This document shows positions 45,554 through 57,019 of a DNA stretch of 64,000 nt, in pieces. Source of the DNA: Rhabdophis nuchalis. Taxonomy: Eukaryota > Chordata > Lepidosauria > Squamata > Natricidae. Made by a program: the position numbers and the translations under genes. The notes below the pieces were generated by a model. The model did not search any database and was not told the DNA's origin. It worked only from the letters and a program-made list of their open reading frames with translations. The number at the start of each line of letters is the position of its first letter. Position 1 is the first letter of the stretch. The DNA is taken from the NCBI GenBank assembly GCA_039707465.1, contig CM077646.1:77028715-77092714 (forward strand), read 5' to 3'.

Positions 45554-46030
45554 GACAAGCCCACCACTAGGAAATAGGAATTCATTTTTTTTTCTTCCAC
45601 AACTTCGGCCCAGATTATGTATTTCTTGGGGGCATAGGATTTACACAGGAGCTGCAAAACTCTGGGTGTAAATACAGACTTTTGCACTGGAACTGATTCT
45701 TGCAAGACTACTGTCATGACTGTCTCTCCCATGATTTTCCGGCCATGTCATCTCTAAGAAATTTTAATTGGTTTACTGCAATCCCAGTGTTTGAAAAAAA
45801 TAAACACAATGCAGTAATTATCACATCACTATGGTAGTGTTAGAAAAGCCCTCTAAGTCCAAAAACTATTGTTAAACTGTCCTACTCCAAACTCAAAAGA
45901 AAATAATTTTTTGTTTTGTGCATACCCTTGGGAAAACTGGAGGTTCATCAAGCTTTGTGGAATATTGACTTCTTATAAAAGCAAATAACACAGGTGTTAA
46001 TATATATCTGTTAATATAAATTATTCTTAC

Positions 46031-46086
46031 CCTTTGCTATAAGATCTGAATGCCACCAATTGCATAGATTAAATTCCACCAGAAAC
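46031..46086 (-). CDS. CACNA2D3: CACNA2D3 internal coding exon, 56 bp
   Basis: Encodes FLVEFNLCNWWHSDLIAK flanked by one split base at each end. The acceptor is TTTTTGTGGCTTAG and the donor GTAAGAAT. The NLC-WWHSD motif matches the conserved Cys/Trp segment before the last cysteine-rich part of alpha2delta-3. Phase is compatible with both neighbours (2 in, 1 out). A decayed partial copy of this exon lies at 45220-45261. The tryptophan pair and the cysteine are intact here, so this is the functional copy. Confidence 0.87.
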
Positions 46087-47459
46087 CTAAGCCACAAAAA
46101 TATATCATTTGATTACATCTGGCATGTTCATACCATTAACTGTCAGTAATACTTTTTTTCCAGCATGTTCAAAAACAGACGTCAAGCTAAGCTCATGATG
46201 AGATATAGTCTGCTATAGTTGTACATTTTCTCCCAGCTGAATTCATTTTACAATTTCAAATTCTGTTGAAATTGGTATCGCTGCTGGACTGTTCTGTAGC
46301 CAAGAATTTTATTTGAAAAATACCTTGTTGCACTTTCTAGTGCATGACGAGCTGCAGTAGTTATTGCTCCGGTATGGGGAACACTTTGATTGTATGATTA
46401 AAATTTACCCATGATGCATACATTCAATCTTGGACACTCAAAATCTCAAATTCCCCAAACAGGCTCATAAACAGTAAGATATTATTTCTGATTTTATCAG
46501 CAAATGATAAAATCTCCTCATACAAAAACACAACTTCCCCATGAAAACTTGTCGGCTTCAAGTCATGCTTATGTGAAGGCTAATGTCAATGGTAGTAGCT
46601 TTTAAATGTTCAGATTGAAATGAAAACCAGCTATCATAAACAATCAATCGAGAAGCAATATGTTTTCTGAACTTTACCCTGTAATACCCATATTGTTTTC
46701 TACAGTCATCATCAAGGCTCCATTTTATTTTGAATTCTGCAGATTTAGTTTGCAATAAATCATATGCACACATTCCCTTCCACCCACTATGAGAAATCTC
46801 ATTTAAATCTACGTCCTGCATATCTGAAAGTAATAAGCCTGGTCCATTACAGATTGTTCAATACCTCCCGCCATTTGTGCTCTCCACCAAACAGCTTCTT
46901 TGTGCTTTACTGGTGCAGTCCAATTATTCAAAAGAAATTACCACTCAAGTGTATAATCCATTTTTACTTCAAAACTATTATGAATTGACAGGAGCTCTAT
47001 ATCATGTGGAAAACACCATATTTGCATGAACTTCAAATATGCCAATCATAGGGCTGCAATCACTTAAGAAATTAGAAAACAACAGAAGATCCTCTGAGAA
47101 AATACACACATTAGTAGCCCACCCAAGCAGAACTGGAATCAGCCAAATATTTATGTTACATCTAAGTGCAACCACAGTAATAAATTTATGCTGCAATCCT
47201 ATATTTGAATTACCCAGGAGTTAGCTCCACTGAAAATAATAGGATTCTACTTTTGAGTAGGCATGTATTGAATTGCATTATTAGTTTATATTTTGGAAAT
47301 GATTACTGTGAAATCCATAAGGCTTTAAGTACTTTTTAAACTGCTAAAATTATACAGTAAGGATTTGAAAGTGTACATAAACTACTCAACTGGTACAACA
47401 AGAAGAATGAAAGAAAGATGGAAAAGTATGATCTTCAAATCAGAACAAGTTTTACTTAC

Positions 47460-47512
47460 AAGACAAGTTCAGTCACAATCCATTTGACTGCAGCAAAGAA
47501 AGCTTTGTAAGG
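47460..47512 (-). CDS. CACNA2D3: CACNA2D3 internal coding exon, 53 bp
   Basis: This small exon encodes PYKAFFAAVKWIVTELV plus two bases of the next codon. The acceptor is TTTGTCTTCAG and the donor is GTAAGTAAAA on the minus strand. Phase runs from 0 to 2 and joins the following exon to give LFLVEF, the order expected in alpha2delta-3. The segment is hydrophobic and Trp-containing, like the matching part of mammalian alpha2delta-3. It is too short to stand out as an open frame; splice sites and conservation support it. The intron upstream is 1,623 bp and the one downstream 1,373 bp. Confidence 0.87.
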
Positions 47513-48243
47513 CTGAAGACAAACAAATTACTTAATCAAAAAGCCAGGATGTATAATATTTATATATTAAGTGACAGATGTATATTACTGTTTTAAATAC
47601 ATTAACATTTCTACAAATGAATAAAATGTTATGATTTTAGCACAGTTATTATTGTGATGTTCATGTGTGATATAATTATTGGCAAAATAATGGCATGTTG
47701 CTTGAATTTTTATCACTTCTATCACTTCCAAGACTAATTTATTCTATAACTATTGCCCCACCATTCATTTATAGCATTTTCTAGTATCATCCAAAAATAA
47801 TAATCCTCAAAATAACAATAAATGAGGACAGACATGATATCACCTCAAGAATGGTTAGAAAGTTTCAAAAACTTCTATAGATGACATATAAACCATATTG
47901 TTTTATATGAGATATAACTCATATTGTAAATTCACTTGTTCATTATTAGAAAAGTTAAGCATTTAGTGAATGCTTGAACACATTTGCTGAATTGCATTAA
48001 TAGTGTATCTAACAGTACCCAATCAAATGTTTCTCAGAAAATTACAAGAATGACATGAGGCTAAAATTACATAAATACAGCCTCTCTCCCTCCCTCAATA
48101 AATTTATGTGTATCCTACTATTTATGGTAGTGATTTTTCTCTTTATATCAATCATATCTCTTATCATAAACTCCTGATTAGAATGCTTGAAAGTTAGTTA
48201 GGCCACTACTTTATTTAATTCATAAGCATAAAAACCTATAGAT

Positions 48244-48432
48244 CAGTGATGATGAACCTATGGCACGGGTGCCACAGGTGGCATGCAGAACCATTTCTTA
48301 GGGCACCCTGCGAGGGGACCCTATGAGCAAACCAGAGGGGAAAAGCACGACAAGTGTGGCACTCCCATGCACAATCTCCCTGCGCTCCCCCCCACTTTTG
48401 GCACGTGAGCCAAAAAAGGTTCGCCATCACTG
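48244..48432. mobile_element. hAT-type MITE, 189 bp, perfect TSD
   Basis: Ends CAGTGATGATGAACCTATGG and AGGTTCGCCATCACTG. Flanked by ctatagat at 48236-48243 and 48433-48440. Same TIR family as 36596-37098. Confidence 0.94.
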
Positions 48433-49135
48433 CTATAGATCAATCATGTGATATGTGGATTACTACTGGGGAGACACTGGTTCAAGGTCATGAAAGCTCA
48501 TCATTTCATGCACAACCTAATTCTCAGCCCAACATAACACTTTTGTGAGAAAATAAAAAAAATAGTGTTACATATGTCTTCTTGGGGTCCTAGAGGAAAA
48601 GTGGAATATAAATCAAATGGATCAGTAGTAATTGTTCCTATTTTATAACACTTTTAAAAATCATTCTAATTTTGATCCAACAATGATTATACTGATGATT
48701 TATTGTTATAATACAAGAAAATATTCATGTTTTATAAGTTGGCCAGAAACAAATATATTTTATTTAAATTTAAAATTCCTGATTTTCCTGCTAAACGAGG
48801 ATTATGGTACAATTTCATGCATCTATTCCAAAACACATCCCCTTGTGATCAAAGGTATTATTCTAGGAAATGTAATCACACAATATATGAAATGCTGACT
48901 ATACTTATACAAAGTTATGTATTTACAGGTGATTTACTAATCCAGGAGGCAAAGCATACATTAGAGACACACATGTTAAAAAGTCTTTAACATTCATGTG
49001 ATTTAAAAAAATTACCATACTGTTTTGTTGGCCACCATAAACACACCAGGAATAAAGGTTATTGATGCTTTGATAAGGATATATAAGATTAGAAATAAAT
49101 GGCAATGTAATAATAAGCAGTAGAATAATACTTAC

Positions 49136-49211
49136 ATCCAATAAGGTGTGGGCACTATCACTACTCTCTTTGGTTGTTCTACACATGGCTTGGTAGTCAT
49201 ACAGTGTAATT
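49136..49211 (-). CDS. CACNA2D3: CACNA2D3 internal coding exon (first in window)
   Basis: This 76-bp exon encodes ITLYDYQAMCR followed by TKESSDSAHTLLD, which I recognise as the C-terminal part of alpha2delta-3, an extracellular auxiliary subunit of voltage-gated calcium channels that aids channel trafficking and gating. On the minus strand it is preceded by a pyrimidine tract ending CTCTGTAG and followed by GTAAGTATT. It starts with one base completing a split codon and ends in phase 0. The next exon continues with PYKAFF, as expected for the family. The exon before it should end in a phase-2 donor; I could not find it between here and 64000, so the rest of the window appears to be intron. 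Family assignment rests on recalled alpha2delta-3 sequence. Confidence 0.88.
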
Positions 49212-50002
49212 CTACAGAGAAAAATAGAAAACTGCTTGACTAAAAGGAAAAAAATAAACCGAAAAATAATGTGAAATGCAACAAGACTTGCTCACAAGGC
49301 AAAAATAGCAATAGCATTTTTAAAGAAAGGGGTTGGAATAATAGAATTAATGCATACTCAGATTAAAAAAATAAAATATAAAGAAAAATGTGTAAGTCTA
49401 AGGATTGAATAAAACTGTCAGGAAAATGCAACTATTAAACTGATTCACAAAAATAGAAATACGCATTTAAAAATTAAAGTATTGGTTTCTGCTCCTTTAG
49501 CAATTCTAAAAACAGCATTAAAATAGGATTGTGCTTATCAATAATTTAAAGAACACATATTAGAATGTATAATGGTGTTATTTTATTTTTTGGGGAGGAT
49601 TAAAAGTATTTTGTATTATCTGATGCCTCAAAATAGTCTGTCACACATCCATACGCAGATTCTCTCTCTATATATTTATGTAAAAAGGAAGAAACATGAG
49701 ATACAGGATAGTAAAAGAAAATAATATAATTTAAATGTGAATTTAAAAAAATGATTATAAAATCAAAATCTTCATTGCAAATAAAGATATGGGGGAAAAA
49801 ACCCAGCTAAGGTTATGTATGTTTAGATCCATAGATATCCAGGATACTTTTGTAAGTATGAAAGACAGTGTTCTTTTTCAGTGAATTGAATGATTTAGCA
49901 AGTTGCTTGCTGTCAACTATATATAGTTATTAAGGTATTTCCAGAACCAAAAGCCTATTTGATGTCCAAAAACAGAGGAGGCTGGTGAAAACATTACTTA
50001 GA
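49212..50002. other. CACNA2D3 upstream intron, no feature seen
   Basis: AT-rich intron with no recognised repeat. The preceding exon is not visible here. Confidence 0.5.
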
Positions 50003-50090
50003 TCAGCAGCCCGCAACCTTTTGGGTGCTAGGGACCAGTTCCATGGAGGACATTTTTCCCCCACAGACTGGGGGTCATGGTTTTGTGTGT
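50003..50090. mobile_element. hAT-like terminal fragment
   Basis: CAGCAGCCCGCAACCTTTTG ...CTAGGGACCAGTTCCATGGA resembles a widespread vertebrate hAT terminus. The other end was not found. Confidence 0.45.
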
Positions 50091-50389
50091 TACCTGGATA
50101 TTGTGTGTGTGTGTGTAGCTAGAGACCTTTGGCTTACTTAGAATAGACCTTCCCCAATTTTGACAACCCCTCTTCCACTGTGATATGATGATTTTAACCT
50201 ATTCTCAGATTTTTGAAGAAAAAAATGGGAAAGAAAGAATGGAATGGTGAAAACTTATTCTTTCTCCTCTTTTCTTCCCCCTTTCCCAAGAGTCATGTGG
50301 TTGTGAATGTGAAACACTGCTCATATAGATTCATTTGTCTCCCTGATGCTCCCTGATAGCTGATTCCAGATTAAAACTGAATCAGAAAG

Positions 50390-50612
50390 CACATTTCATA
50401 TGTTTTGCATTATTGTACAGTGTAGCCCATTTGATGTTTATGGGGTTTTAATGGGGATAGTGGTTTCAATTTGGTTTAATTGGGTTATTTTTGTTTTTAC
50501 TGTTATCTGCATTTTGTTTATTGTTCTTTCTGTTTGTTTTAATTACATAAACTGCCCAGAGTCACGAATTTGAGATGTGTGGTAACACAAATTGAATGAA
50601 TGAATGAATAAG
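50390..50612 (+). mobile_element. Old L2-type 3' UTR and tail
   Basis: CATAAACTGCCCAGAGTCAC followed by AAATTGAATGAATGAATGAA is an eroded L2-type 3' tip with a tetranucleotide tail. Confidence 0.55.
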
Positions 50613-51015
50613 CAAGTAAGAATGGCTAACCAAAATTTGTTTCCAGAAAATGCATAATACGAAAACAGCAACAACCTTGCCTGTGGTTTATTCTTAATTT
50701 TATGCTGCTAAATGTTAAGGCACTAAATCATCTCAAACACTTTTCTGTTCTTTGAATTGGTTTGTCATATTGATTGTCTAAAAACCTCTGGATAATCTCA
50801 AAGAACAAAGAACTCTACCAGTATCCTGAGGATTGTAATGAGATCCTAATATACTATGGACTGAAGAATAATTAAGCACATAGGATTTTTTTGATCCATC
50901 AATATATCATAACCTAGAAGGCTGTGATTCTAAATTCTTTGGAAAAAGTCAGCCCTGGTGAAAGATGTTGTAAGCCTTTCTCCCTGTGTTAAACCATATG
51001 TAACTTTTTCTCAAA

Positions 51016-51336
51016 GACTGTCTGGACAAGTCCCTGCGGTTTTTTGGCAAGGTTTTTTTTCAGAAGTGGTTTGCCATTGCCTTTCCTAAGGCTGAGAGAA
51101 TGTGACTACTTCAAGATTACCAAGTTGACCTTGTGCCTAATGTGGGATTAAAACTCAGTCTTCTGGTTTTTAGCCTGATGCCTTAAGGGGTCTGCAAAGT
51201 TGGCTCTTTTAAGACTGGGGGACTTCAACTCCCAGAATTCCCCAGCCAGCTGGCTGGGGAATTCTGGGAGTTGAAGTCCCCCAGTCTTAAAAGAGCCAAC
51301 TTTGCAGACCTTAACCACTATACCAAACTAGCTCTC
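51016..51336 (-). mobile_element. tRNA-derived SINE split by a palindromic MITE
   Basis: Antisense SINE: GTCTGGACAAGTCCCTGCGG, AGAAGTGGTTTGCCATTGCC, then GCCTGATGCCTTAA before and CCACTATACCAAACTAGCTC after a 124-bp insertion. Removing the insertion restores the GATGCCTTAACCACTATACC head. Confidence 0.85.
51187..51310. mobile_element. Palindromic MITE with TTAA or CCTTAA duplication
   Basis: Folds back from GGTCTGCAAAGTTGGCTCTT around AGCCAGCTGGCT. CCTTAA is repeated on both sides (51181-51186 and 51309-51314, the latter overlapping the terminus), so the duplication is TTAA if the element ends in CC. That is unlike the 8-bp duplications of the CAGGGG family, although the core CTCCCAGAATTC is shared. 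Confidence 0.75.
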
Positions 51337-52144
51337 CTTGAAACCATTGTAATTTCTGCCAGGCTTCTCCCAAGCAGTGCAACAATGATGTTAAGGCTGC
51401 AGTGTGAGAAAAATGTTGCAATGCCTGTTTCAGTCTCAATTGTGATGTTTATACTATATAATCTTTAGATCTTTCTCCATAAAGAAAATCCAATTGCTGA
51501 CAAACTTAGCAATTTATGAATTTGGTCCCAAAGCATTTATCAAGGAGAAATGCTGCTTCTCTACAGATTGTTTCCTTTTTATTTCTTATTCAGAAATCTT
51601 TTTGCCAAGGTGATTGAAGAAACATCTTCACATCAATGATGGGTTTCTCCACCTTACTAACACTTTCAATATGGTGTTGTATCAATCAAAGGAGGTGCAT
51701 CGCAGACAAATGTATGTGATGATTCAGGCACTATTAGCTGTTGAATACTAAAAACGTTCAGTAGATTTAGACTTAGAAATTCAAACTGGCTACTGCAGAG
51801 CAGAACTGAGTTGGGCTCCTTTTGGTGCCATCTTCTCCTAGCTATTTTATGTTTAACTGAAGCTAGCGAGACTCCAGCATCACCTGATCATCCCCGTCCC
51901 CAACATTTTGCTGACCATGCCTGTTTTGTATCTTTGCAATCCATGAAAAAGATCTGACTTTCCAAATCTCACAGCTGCTCTTTGGTCAGTTACCAAAAAC
52001 AGTTCAGTCATGATATTATATTTATTCTATGCAAATTAACTGTAATGCTTTAGCCAAAGTATCTGAATGCTAACAAACTGAATGTGTACCAGAATTTAAA
52101 TGCATTGAGTAGCATTGGGATTCATTTGCCTACATTATTTTGTT

Positions 52145-52205
52145 TGCCGTCCTGGGTCCTTCGTGGAGAAGGGCGGGATATAAATTTAATAAAAATAAAA
52201 ATAAA
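52145..52205 (+). mobile_element. L2 3' tip, tail-to-tail with the next element
   Basis: GCCGTCCTGGGTCCTTCGTG and GGGCGGGATATAAATTTAAT then an AATAA-type tail. Confidence 0.75.
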
Positions 52206-52213
52206 TAAATAAA

Positions 52214-52702
52214 TTATTATTATTATTATTATTATTATTTATTAAATTTTTATACCACTCTTCTCCCTTCCGGGACTCAGGGCGGTGTACAGGCACTAAT
52301 AAAAGTCAATGATATAAAACATAAAATACAGTTAAAAATCTATTAAATAGCTAGGCTGACTAAAATCCTGTTAAAAACCCTTACTAAAACAATTTAAAAA
52401 CTACGCCAGGCGGCCCACATGAAATAAATGGGTCTTCAAGGCCCGACAGAACTGGCGCAGGTCCGTGATTGTCCGTAGGTCAGGGGGCAGGTCATTCCAG
52501 AGGGCAGGAGCTGCCACAGACAAGGCTCTCCCCCTAGGGGTCACCAGCCGGCATTGCCTGGCCGACGGCACCCTGAGGAGGCCCTCTCTGTGGGAGCGGA
52601 CTGGTCGGTGGGAGGTATTTGGTAGCAGGAGGCAGTCTTGCAGATAACCAGGTCCCTTGCCATGGAGCGCTTTGAAGCTGGTTACTAATACCTTGAAGCG
52701 GA
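52214..52702 (-). mobile_element. L2-type LINE 3' fragment
   Basis: An (ATT)n tail, antisense tip (CTCCCTTCCGGGACTCAGGG), 3' UTR and the C-terminal RT coding region in antisense, including the RSHREGLLRVPSARQ block. 5' truncated at about 52702. Confidence 0.88.
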
Positions 52703-53364
52703 TGAGATGAAAGGATCAGATGAAAGGACCTTAATGCAGAAATAAATTGGCCTGGCACGTGGTAACAAAAATGACAGCATCTTGTTGCTGTAAGACATAA
52801 TCTTTTAAACAGAGCTGCACATCTAGTTCAATTGCCTTGAATAGGCAAAATTGCTCACGTTCTCTAAAACAGCTTATTATTTCATTGGCTCACATTGGCT
52901 CACTTTCATGAGGATTAAAATACAGAAGGCTAAAACTTGATGTACCTCATGTACAGGTATGCATTATTCAGGTTCTATTTTACTCACCTTGAGATTGTCC
53001 TTGAAAAATCTTAAGCAGCAAGATTCTGTTTTAACATTAAGACCTAAGAATTGTCTCACATATGGTCTGGGCAGAAATGAAGGCGATATCATAGAATTAT
53101 GGCAGAAAAAAGATGGTGTCATTCATGTTTGTGTCATGATTAGGTACCCAACTTTTAAAGCAAATAGCATACAAACTAAACAGCTGAGGTGCTGTAATTT
53201 ATAAAAATGCACATTTAATACTCCAGTTTCCTGGATAATTGAAAGATTAGTTAAAATCAAAAACATTTTATTTATTTTATTTACAAGACGTATATGGCCA
53301 CATGTCAGATAATGATCCCAGGTAGCTTACAATCAATCAATAGAAAGAGAAATAAAGCTGGCTT

Positions 53365-53465
53365 GGTGACTTTGGGCCAGATACTCTCTCTTTCAGCCCA
53401 ACCCACCTGACAAGATGATTGTCCAGAAAATAGGAGGAGGAAGAAGTATTATGTACAGTATGTTC
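53365..53465 (+). mobile_element. SINE fragment
   Basis: GGTGACTTTGGGCCAGATAC ...TTTCAGCCCAACCCACCTGA is the middle of a tRNA-SINE. Confidence 0.5.
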
Positions 53466-53469
53466 ATTG

Positions 53470-54215
53470 TTTTGAATTAATGATAACCACAACATCTGGA
53501 GTAACCACAACATCTGGAGTAAAATCGTTCCACTGATTAATTGTTTTCATTGTCAGGAAATTTATTCTTAGTTCTAGGTTGCTTCTCTCCTTGGTTGATT
53601 TCCAACCATTGCTTCTTGTCCTGCCTTCTGGTGCCTTGGAAAATAGGTTGACCAATTTGAGGCAGCCCCTCAAATATTGGAACACTATCATATCCCCCAC
53701 TTCTTTTCACTATACTAGACATACCCAATTCCTGTAACTGTTCATCATTTATTTTATCCTCCAGTCCCCTAATAATCTTTGTTGCTCTTCTCTGCACTTC
53801 CAGAGTCTCAACATCTTTTTTTATGTTGTGGCGACCAAAACTGGATGCAGTGATTCCAAGTGGTACTAATACTTCATGTGATCTTGCTTTTATCCCTCTG
53901 TTAATACAGTCTGGCTGTTTTGGCAGATGCAGAACACTGCTGGCTCATATTTAAGTGATTGTCCACTAGGAATCCAAGATCCCTCTCACAATTACTACTA
54001 TTGAGCTAGGTATCACCTATTCTATACCTGTGCATTTGGCTTTTCTTGCCTAAATGTAGAACCTTACTTTTCTCTCAACTGAATTTCATTTTGTTAGATA
54101 GGACCCAGTGTTCCAATCAGTCAAAATCCTTCTGTATCTTAAGCCTATCTTCTGGAGTATTGGCTATTCCTTCCAGCTTGGTGTTATCTGCAAATTTGAT
54201 GAGTACCCATTCTGT
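53470..54215 (-). mobile_element. CR1 LINE 3' fragment, 0.75 kb
   Basis: A long antisense match: TTCTTGTCCTGCCTTCTGGT, CAAAACTGGATGCAGTGATT, AGGAATCCAAGATCCCTCTC and the RT-coding CTTGGTGTTATCTGCAAATT. The longest CR1 copy in the window; frames broken. Confidence 0.88.
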
Positions 54216-54281
54216 TAGAAATTTAACAAGTTACAACAGTATTTGTAAAGCAATATTTGTTATATATTTTGATAGTTTGTT

Positions 54282-54497
54282 AGAGCTATGGTGGTGCAGG
54301 GCAATTCTGCTGACTGCCGATTGTCAGCAGTTCAATTCTCACTGTGTCATGGTTGACTCAGCCTTCCATCCTTTCAAGGTCAGTAAAATGAAAACCCAGA
54401 TCGTTGGGAGCAATATGTTGACTCTGTAAACCACTTTTTACAGAGAGGGCTGTAAAGAACTGTAAAGCAGAATATAAGTCTAAATAACTACTTCTAT
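54282..54497 (+). mobile_element. tRNA-derived SINE, near full length
   Basis: GAGCTATGGTGGTGCAG head, GCAGTTCAATTCTCACTG box-B region, GGTTGACTCAGCCTTCCATC, and a 3' end AGCAGAATATAAGTCTAAAT whose tail resembles a CR1/L2-type LINE end. Confidence 0.85.
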
Positions 54498-54499
54498 TT

Positions 54500-55725
54500 T
54501 ATATCCCATTAAATGCCCAGTTAGGTTGCCAAAGTCTTTAAATTCACAAGATTTATTTGAGTGGAAGGCATTCCGTAAAGCATCAATATTGTCCAATTCT
54601 ATGTGTAGTCTCTTAGTTTTGCTCACCAGGTTCCTAACTTTCCAAATGGGGTGGGTCATTTTTTCCAGAGAGTTTATATGTTTTAAATGGTTGAAGGGTA
54701 GAATGGTACAGGAGACCTCTGCAATGCAAACTGTTCCAATCCCTACTCTTAACCCTCCATTTTCTGGGCTGATTTTAGACAGCTTTTTGTGCTTTTAGTT
54801 GGAAAAGGGTTAAAGACAGAAAAGGGAGCTGTTTGCCTCCCACAGGCTTTTTGCTGCCATCCTGACCGTTAAACCTTTCCAAACCACTGAAAATGATCTG
54901 AAATTGGCTCAAACCCTCCCTTTCTTTGGGGTATTTGGGATATGGATTTAAGAGTAAGAATGGGAGCTGTTCGTCTCCATTTCCAGTCTTAATTTTGAAT
55001 ACATAGAGCACCAATTAAAAAGGTGTCACTGAAATTTTGCTTTTAATATTTGGGGGTAAGACTGGTAGCACATATGCAGTGCAGGAGAATTCAATCTGAT
55101 TGTTCTCCAGCCTTAACTTAGATAATGTCTGGAAGCACATAATAGGACTTCTTCATACAAGTTTCTAAAAGTGTTCTTCTCCTGGAAAATTACTACATGA
55201 AAGTGATTACACAGAAAGAGAATTTTGTTTAAACAAATAGTCAAGAGATTTGGCCTCCAAAAAGACTTTTAAGAAATGATTCAATGAGGAAGGGAGGCAC
55301 GAAGAGATGGAGGGGAAGGGGAGGGAGGGAGGGAGAGAGAGACACACACACACACACACACACACACAGAATGAATAAATCTGCATAGCTTATGTGGGTT
55401 GTTTTAGCACAAATTCCTTTAATTTGACCACTGTATTCTTAACTATTAGACTATATTAATAATGCTCATTTTCTTTGGGACAGTTTTAACACTAGTTGTT
55501 CTCTTAATTTCAACAACTATTATTAATATTTTGACTTCACTAAAGTTTTCGTCAATGCATTAAATTAAAATGGTTAAGTTTCAAAGGAACCCTTCTATTA
55601 TTATAGCAATCAACCTGGATCATGCAAAAGGATTGTTGCATTTTTTCTTCCTGAGACACATTCTGCTGGATCCTGGCAGTGAGATGACATCTCTGCTCCA
55701 AGAAACTAAATAAGTGCTGCTCTTC
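54500..55725. other. Upstream intron, no gene seen
   Basis: Unassigned AT-rich DNA with an AG/(CA)n tract at about 55305-55368. Confidence 0.5.
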
Positions 55726-56420
55726 GATTTCTTGGAGGAAAACATCTCATGACAGGAGGCCAACATGATCAGGAGTGGAGACCCAGCCTCAGCCCCAAGA
55801 AGTCTGGTCTTGAAGGGTCAGAAGAAAACAGCCTAACATTCGATTACTCCATTACAAAAAGAATAGAGGGAAGAATCCGCCTACCACAAATAGTTTTGTT
55901 TACTTTATTGTCATTGCACCTCGCACAACGAAATTAAATGCCATTTCATTGTACATTATAACTTTAAAAATGAAAAAAACACAAGCACACATGCTATACA
56001 ATTGAATTGAAAACCTATATTGCATAAATATTGCACTAGAATTCAATATAGTTACTGCCCTGGGATAGAAGTTGTTATTCAGTCTATTTGTCCTTGTTGT
56101 CCCTGATTATGCTGACCTCCTGTCATGAGATGTCCCCCTCCAAGAAATCAAAGTGCACCACTTTTTCAGCCTATTTATCCTTGTTTTTATTATCCTGTAC
56201 CGTCTGCCAGATGGCAAAAGTTCAAAAAAAAAAAAAAAAGGATGCCCAGGATGAGATGGATCTTTAAGAATGATTTGTACTTTCTTAAGGCAGTGGGAGC
56301 TGTAAAGCTGTCCTATCTGCCACTGTGCAATTGGCAAACCCTACACAGGCGCAGTAATTTAAAATACTCTCTATGGTGCAACAGTAGAAGGTCACCAGCA
56401 GTTTTTCATTCAGTTGTTGT
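55726..56420 (-). mobile_element. Rex1-type LINE remnant with an inverted flank
   Basis: TTTACTTTATTGTCATTGCA (antisense 3' end), CTGTACCGTCTGCCAGATGG and TATGGTGCAACAGTAGAAGG are Rex1/Babar hallmarks. 55726-55766 and 56109-56149 form an inverted repeat of about 41 bp, so part of the element is duplicated head to head. A poly-A run interrupts at 56226-56241. Confidence 0.65.
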
Positions 56421-57019
56421 TTCAAATAAAGTGGTTTCAAGCACTGCCTGGGTGGGGGGCAAAACTGAGAATTTAAAACTGGATATCATTATAAATAAGG
56501 CTTGAGTGTGATGCATGAAAAGGTGGGGGGTTTCCCCCTGTCATTAGCTTTGTTTCCTTCCTGTCGTCTGCATCCTCAAATGCCTGAATGCACCTGTTCC
56601 TAGATCTGTGCTGTCAAGAAAAGCCCAAGTCTGTCCTTAGACAGGGACGGGGGAAAAATGGATTTTGCTCCGCGCTGGGTAGCCTATGTGCCACGTTTTA
56701 AAAATCTTTCATGAAACAGTGCAATTTAAAAAGAAAAAACTTCATTACCTCATTTCCTTTTTAAGGGCTACTGAATAATTGTCAGAACTCATAAGTAAAT
56801 TTAGAAAGTGCCCTGCAACCAAAGAAATATATTTATTTTTCATTTAAAATTTCTATGTGCCTTATATTTTAAGAATAGCCCATTGTTTTGAGCATATTAT
56901 TATTATTATTATTATGGCTGGTTACACAGTAAGTCAGATTTTTTTATTGGATTTGGCATTTTTATCCACCTATTGAGTCTTTCTCAAGGACCTGGGATAG
57001 GCAAATATTGTGCTCGATG

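Noticed and set aside
52985..53030. Candidate CACNA2D3 exon upstream of 49211 with donor CAAG|GTGAGT
   Set aside because: The required frame has a TAA a few codons upstream, the acceptor is weak, and the peptide does not resemble the expected segment before ITLYDYQ.
54283..54360. Possible tRNA gene
   Set aside because: It is the tRNA-like head of a SINE: weak cloverleaf potential and attached to the SINE body and tail.
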